Source: Ophiura sarsii
Lineage: Eukaryota > Echinodermata > Ophiuroidea > Amphilepidida > Ophiuridae
Assembly: GCA_035610835.1 (NCBI GenBank)
Contig: CM069441.1
Location: 157,324,996 to 157,388,995, forward strand
Length of the DNA: 64,000 nucleotides
Direction: 5' to 3'
This document shows positions 59,580 through 64,000 of this stretch, piece after piece. The position numbers and the translations under genes were made by a program. The stretch's first letter is position 1. Each line of letters starts with the position of its first letter. The notes beneath the pieces are model-generated. The model was not told the origin of the DNA, did not search any database, and saw only the letters and a program-made list of their open reading frames with translations.

Positions 59580-61920
59580 TGCCTGGACTGATCAAAGACT
59601 TATAAGACAAAGACTGAATGTTAAAATCATAATGATTCAAAAAAGGAAATAATGCAGGTGCATACCTAGACCTGCATATAAACATGATAATGATATTTGT
59701 ATAATGTTCATACGAATTGAAATATAAAACGCAGATTGCAATGTATACGAAAATTGGAAAACGTTTTGCAGAATTTTGAATGATTCAGTTAAAAATGTAT
59801 ATAAAAAATAAATATAAATGTGTACGAATATAAGGTATGTAGGCCTATACTTGTTAAAAATATGAAAACATGTGCACATATTGAAATTGTAAATAATAAT
59901 TACGATAATGCGAGAGGGACAGGGTTCGAGACAGTTTTGTATTTTTCCGAGTCCGAGTCTATATATTAATAATAATTATAAGAATGTTAGTATGTGCATA
60001 TGAAGAGAGGATAATAAACATCAACAATTAAAAGATTTTTTTTAAATATGCATAAACATAATAAATGGATGTCTTTTGGTCTTTCAAACCATGAGTTTTA
60101 CTTTTGGCGGATGTTTCCTTGATGGAGAGATTGGCTCAAAGGTATCGCTCCCTAGCGAAATTAGTCCCGGATTACTAATCTCCTCTTGTTTGTTCATTGA
60201 ATGCATCGTCTAGTCAATGTTTGCCGAGAGTCAAAAAAGATTCGATAAGCAACACCAGCATGCTTCACTTTCATCACATGACCACTGATTTCTACCACCA
60301 GTGTCTGCTGGTTCCCATAATGCATCATATTGCATGATGATGATAGATTATAATGTTGTTAAGCAATGATCTTTACGATAATCCTGATGCAAGTAGTACA
60401 TTTATGTGACTTCAATTCAGTTCTGTTTTTTCTTAAAGACACTTTATTTTTTGAATAACAACACAATTTAGTTGAGAGTCAACTTCTTTTCATATCTGTG
60501 GCCAAGATGCCTATCTGTACCATGTATTATATGAAGGTGGAAGTCAGGCGATTTCCAGCTGTTAATTACGTCAACACGTGTTTTTCACCGTTTGTTTTGA
60601 GACAAATTCCTGTTAGTTCCGTAGTGGTGCATGCTGGACTACACAAATATGTACTTTGACCAAGAGTAACATTAGGGTCTGTTCAATCCCTGTAGAAAAC
60701 TGTCAGAATCTTTAAGTGGTTTCCTATATTTCAGACACTTCGTTCGTCATAGATGTTGACAACAAGGAAATTGGTGTTCTACAAGAAATAAGTGATCCCC
60801 AAATAACGTTTGGCTTTATCAGTTTGGGCTGAGGATATATCAAAGAAAGGAAAAGTAATATGAGAAGCCAGCATCCAAACTGGTGCACTGGATTCGCATG
60901 TCAAGACACTGGATTAGACACCTGTAACATCAATACATGTACAGCATTGAAAAACAGCGCGGAGAGCCATAGCAGATCGGTAACAACACCGAGTTAAGCA
61001 AGCAAGATTGGCTGTTTGTCAATCGTCAACAGATTGAAGCACAGCTGTATGAATTGTTTGACAAAGGTGTATAACAGGTTTCTCAACTGGAGGTTCGCGC
61101 GCCACTTGTGGCGCATCAAGGCATCCTAAGTGGCGCGAGAGTAGTTAAAAAAATTAAAAATATCATGATATAGCCAGATTTCATAGGCCTACTAAAATCA
61201 ACCAATGATCGGTCGCGAGAAAAGAACTTGCCCCTCCACCACACCGAGCCCTGTTTTCCTCTGAAAAATAACCTGAATTGTAAATTCTAAAAATATATGA
61301 CCAACGCGTGGCGATTTAAGTCAGTTAAATACCCCAAACCCAGGAGCTTTAGGTGGCGCTGCCCCCTGTACCACCGCCCCTTCGCCCCTGGACCCCAAGT
61401 GGAGCTTCAACAAGTTGTTTACTATGTGGAGCATCATTTAAACTAGTTATGAAAGCCTGGTGTATAAACATCATGATTTGTCATACTAAGAGCATGTTAT
61501 GGTCCCGGTTATGGTTCTATTCACTTTTACCGGTAAGACAAGGCAGTACACACTCTTAAGAATTAGATTATAAATGGAATAAGTTGTTAATTTTAAGTTT
61601 ATTTTTAATTTTATGTCTCTGTATTTAAAATATGAGGCTAAAGAAACAAGTTTCGTTTTCTGTAAAGCGCCCGGTGTTGATACGGCAGGCATTTATTTCT
61701 TCCAATTGTCTTGAAGACTAGTTGCACTTACACAGCCGAGTATGCCATGAATAACCCAATATATAACAGCACATTCTGATAAATATTAATGGACTTCAAC
61801 CGTGATGGGGACTGCTAAATTGTTAATGGAAATCACCAGAAGGGTGCTGTGATGTATGTTGTAGCTAACCTCCCAAAAATATAATTTCGTATTACTGTTT
61901 CACCTCTACGCTGAGCACCC
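59580..61920. other. Long intergenic stretch, one short hairpin
   Basis: No exon recognised in 2.3 kb. CGCGCCACTT (61098-61107) is mirrored by AAGTGGCGCG (61128-61137). An ATA-rich tract lies at 59940-60050. Nothing else supportable. Confidence 0.5.
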
Positions 61921-61929
61921 CAACCGTTG

Positions 61930-62275
61930 GCTCATCGGGCTATTTTGTTCATAATTTCATTTTACGTGATCGACTTTTACACAATACGACTGAAATTGAT
62001 GACGAGAATAAAGGTAAATCCGTACCCAGTTCGTATGCATTGCATATATTTTATGCCTACGGTCCATTTTTGTAACAATTTACCGCGTCACATCAGGCAC
62101 GCCTCATCACTGACTCAATTTAAGAAGATGTTAAACTCACTTATTCCACTCAAAGTGATGTTTAATATTCTTTTTTTAATTTTACGTTTTTATTTTGATA
62201 AGCGCTGTGGTACCATTGTATAATGTGTAAGAGCGCTATATAAGTGCTCATTGTTAATGTTATACATGTCTGGTA
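61930..62275 (+). pseudogene. Non-LTR retrotransposon 3' end, third copy
   Basis: A plus frame ends with VHFCNNLPRHIRHASSLTQF and KKMLNSLIP, matching the WNxLP...slxxFKxxL pattern near the C-terminus of non-LTR elements, followed by 'agagcgctatataagtgctc'. Family differs from the other two. The upstream part is degraded. Confidence 0.6.
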
Positions 62276-62738
62276 TCTCATTTAGCTGGTAAATTAATCC
62301 ATTTTAGAGACTGTTTGTAAAATGAAGGCAATGGGTAATCGAGCTTTATACATGTTATATGCTCTTTCTTTACAGGAACTACAAGGAACGTTATTGAGAA
62401 GCACAGACCTGGTTATCGAGCAGGGATGTGTGCAAATCCACATTTTTCCTCGCGGGAAACGTCGAATAATGGTCGAATTAGGTTGGGATTTTTCACCTGC
62501 AATTTAACTTATGTTTAATTTAATGAGTGAAATTACCAATAATCTATTAAAATATGAAGAGATATACTATTTAGTAGTTATTAGAAAGCCACATGACTGA
62601 AGGAATCTACTTAATTCCACCAAGATCAATCTAATAAAAAGGGCTAAAGAAACGGTATTCACGGCCAATTGTATCACTACTGCATATCATGGCATGCGAG
62701 TAGTGTGCTATTGCAGGAACTTAATAACTGCCCTATAC

Positions 62739-63678
62739 AAAAAGGTTGCTTAAATATTTAATCAACATTTTACACAACGTTGTTGAAGTATGCAACCGCT
62801 TAACAGTTGCGTAAAATGTACCCAACACCGTTGGATAACATGTTTTCACCAACAGTTGAACAATTCCAGTTACTCAGCAGTTGCACAATTTTAATTACAC
62901 AACAGTTGGGTATTATCAATTAACCATTTGTTGGGCATTTTGTGACTGTTGCTTAATTTGTGAATTGTTTTCATTATATATTGAGCATTTTTGTATAGCA
63001 ACTGTTGCTTAATTTATCAAATATAGCCATATGTTGGGTATTTTATTTGTGTCAAGTTTTTATTATATATTGAGCATTTTTGTATAGCAACACGCGGTAG
63101 GCAAAATAATGTGAATTCTGGGCGATGCAGCAGAGCTACATACATCACTTCCTCCCGGTAGTGAACCGGTAACTTGTAATGGGAATTCTAGGCGATGCAG
63201 CAGAGCTACATACACTATTCCCGTTCGGTAGTGAATCTGTAATTTATTTTAACATGTTATTAAACTATAGGCTTATACATGATATCTCTTATCAATGGTG
63301 TTTTTACTGTGAACGTTTGACAAACGTAGTCTTGCTATCTGGGTATGAAGGTATAAATAGTCCATAGTATATAATACATAAACATATTTATGTGATTCTT
63401 TTGGTGCAAAATAGATCACATGACATGAACTATTCAGTATATGTCCATGTCGTGTATTTTTTTTGGCTATAAAAATCGACTATTCAATATTCATCGCTAG
63501 TGACGTCGCTATAACACCGTTAAAATGATATTCATAAACAAATATATGTCAAACAAGGATGGCAATTTTAAACTATTTGTCAGTGTATTCCGTTTTGGAT
63601 GCCAAGACAGAATAAATCTAAGTGTGGTCCTGCGCTGAAAAAAGGTTGCTTAAATATTTACTCAACATTTTACACAAC
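62739..63678. repeat. 0.9-kb segment bounded by 41-bp direct repeats
   Basis: 'ggttgcttaaatattta' with 'tcaacattttacacaac' occurs at 62739-62779 and 63637-63678. The left half (to about 63090) is rich in GTTG/CAAC motifs and TTGGGTA like 5885-7059, and has two copies of 'tatattgagcatttttgtat'. A 70-bp tandem dimer ('ggcgatgcagcagagctaca') lies at 63121 and 63191. No gene. Confidence 0.6.
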
Positions 63679-64000
63679 AAATTATAAATATTTTTAAACA
63701 GGTTCGCCGTCGGGGTAGAAAAGAGACAATAATGGAAAAACGATCTCGCCCGGGAATCGATGGTATGGTAAAGCATGGTAAAGCATCTGAAATTCAAACC
63801 TAAGCGATCTCGTTTCCCAGTCTCTTGCCACAAGTATTACCCGGAGTAGCTCGGGCCTATACAAGTGTAAATCAAGTGCCGTCCTCCCTGTAGACAGTAG
63901 AGGGAAAATACATAGAAATAATAGGCATATACGACGGGTATTAAACAAATTATAAATATTTTTAAACAGGTTCGCCGTCGGGGTAGAAAAGAGATTTGAA
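63678..64000 (-). mobile_element. Penelope-type terminal repeat in tandem, cut by the window edge
   Basis: 'caaattataaatatttttaa' followed by 'caggttcgccgtcggggtag' starts at 63678 and again at 63946, period 268. On the minus strand this matches the end of the 13574-13902 insertion ('ccgacggcgaacc', 'aatacccgtcgta'). The first unit begins exactly where the 41-bp repeat ends. The element continues beyond 64000. Confidence 0.6.

Overview
The window looks like AT-rich, transposon-dense nuclear DNA from a marine invertebrate, drafted as a scaffold (100 Ns at 21924-22023). Spliced genes with GT/AG introns, an animal-type nicotinic receptor exon, two ascorbate-type cytochrome b561 genes, Penelope-like and Gypsy retroelement remains and TTAGGG repeats all point to a metazoan. 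An echinoderm, hemichordate, cephalochordate or lophotrochozoan is possible, but the sequence alone does not decide.

Host genes are few and all lie on the minus strand. Two complete four-exon cytochrome b561 genes (10095-13142 and 24209-34142) each encode 271 residues and differ at two of them. They lie in a direct segmental duplication: copy A 8534-19030, copy B 22576-38930. The last exon of a nicotinic-acetylcholine-receptor-like Cys-loop channel is at 47924-48483; its upstream exons must lie beyond what I can recognise.

Layout. 1-8500: hAT-like fragment, a dispersed 350-bp repeat, a 32-bp tandem array, a TTGGGTAA-rich element and a Gypsy remnant with gag fused to integrase. 8534-19030: duplication copy A. 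About 19200-21290: a 180-bp satellite with alternating monomer types, then the gap and a C-rich tract. 22576-38930: copy B, inflated by insertions and ended by a (CAAT)54 microsatellite. 39150-43300: small inverted-repeat elements. 43100-46300: a Penelope-like element with hammerhead-like motifs, split by another element. 47800-48500: receptor exon. 48700-64000: more inverted-repeat elements, three non-LTR retrotransposon 3' ends and a Penelope-type tandem terminal repeat at the window edge.

The two duplication copies serve as empty-site controls for each other, and the element at 41075-42408 does the same for its relative at 27781-33286. Element ends and target-site duplications can therefore be read directly. 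The first intron of the copy B cytochrome gene holds up to five nested insertion layers. The most unusual layer is a 3.5-kb element with 222-bp inverted repeats that carries three separate 72-nt tRNA-like segments.
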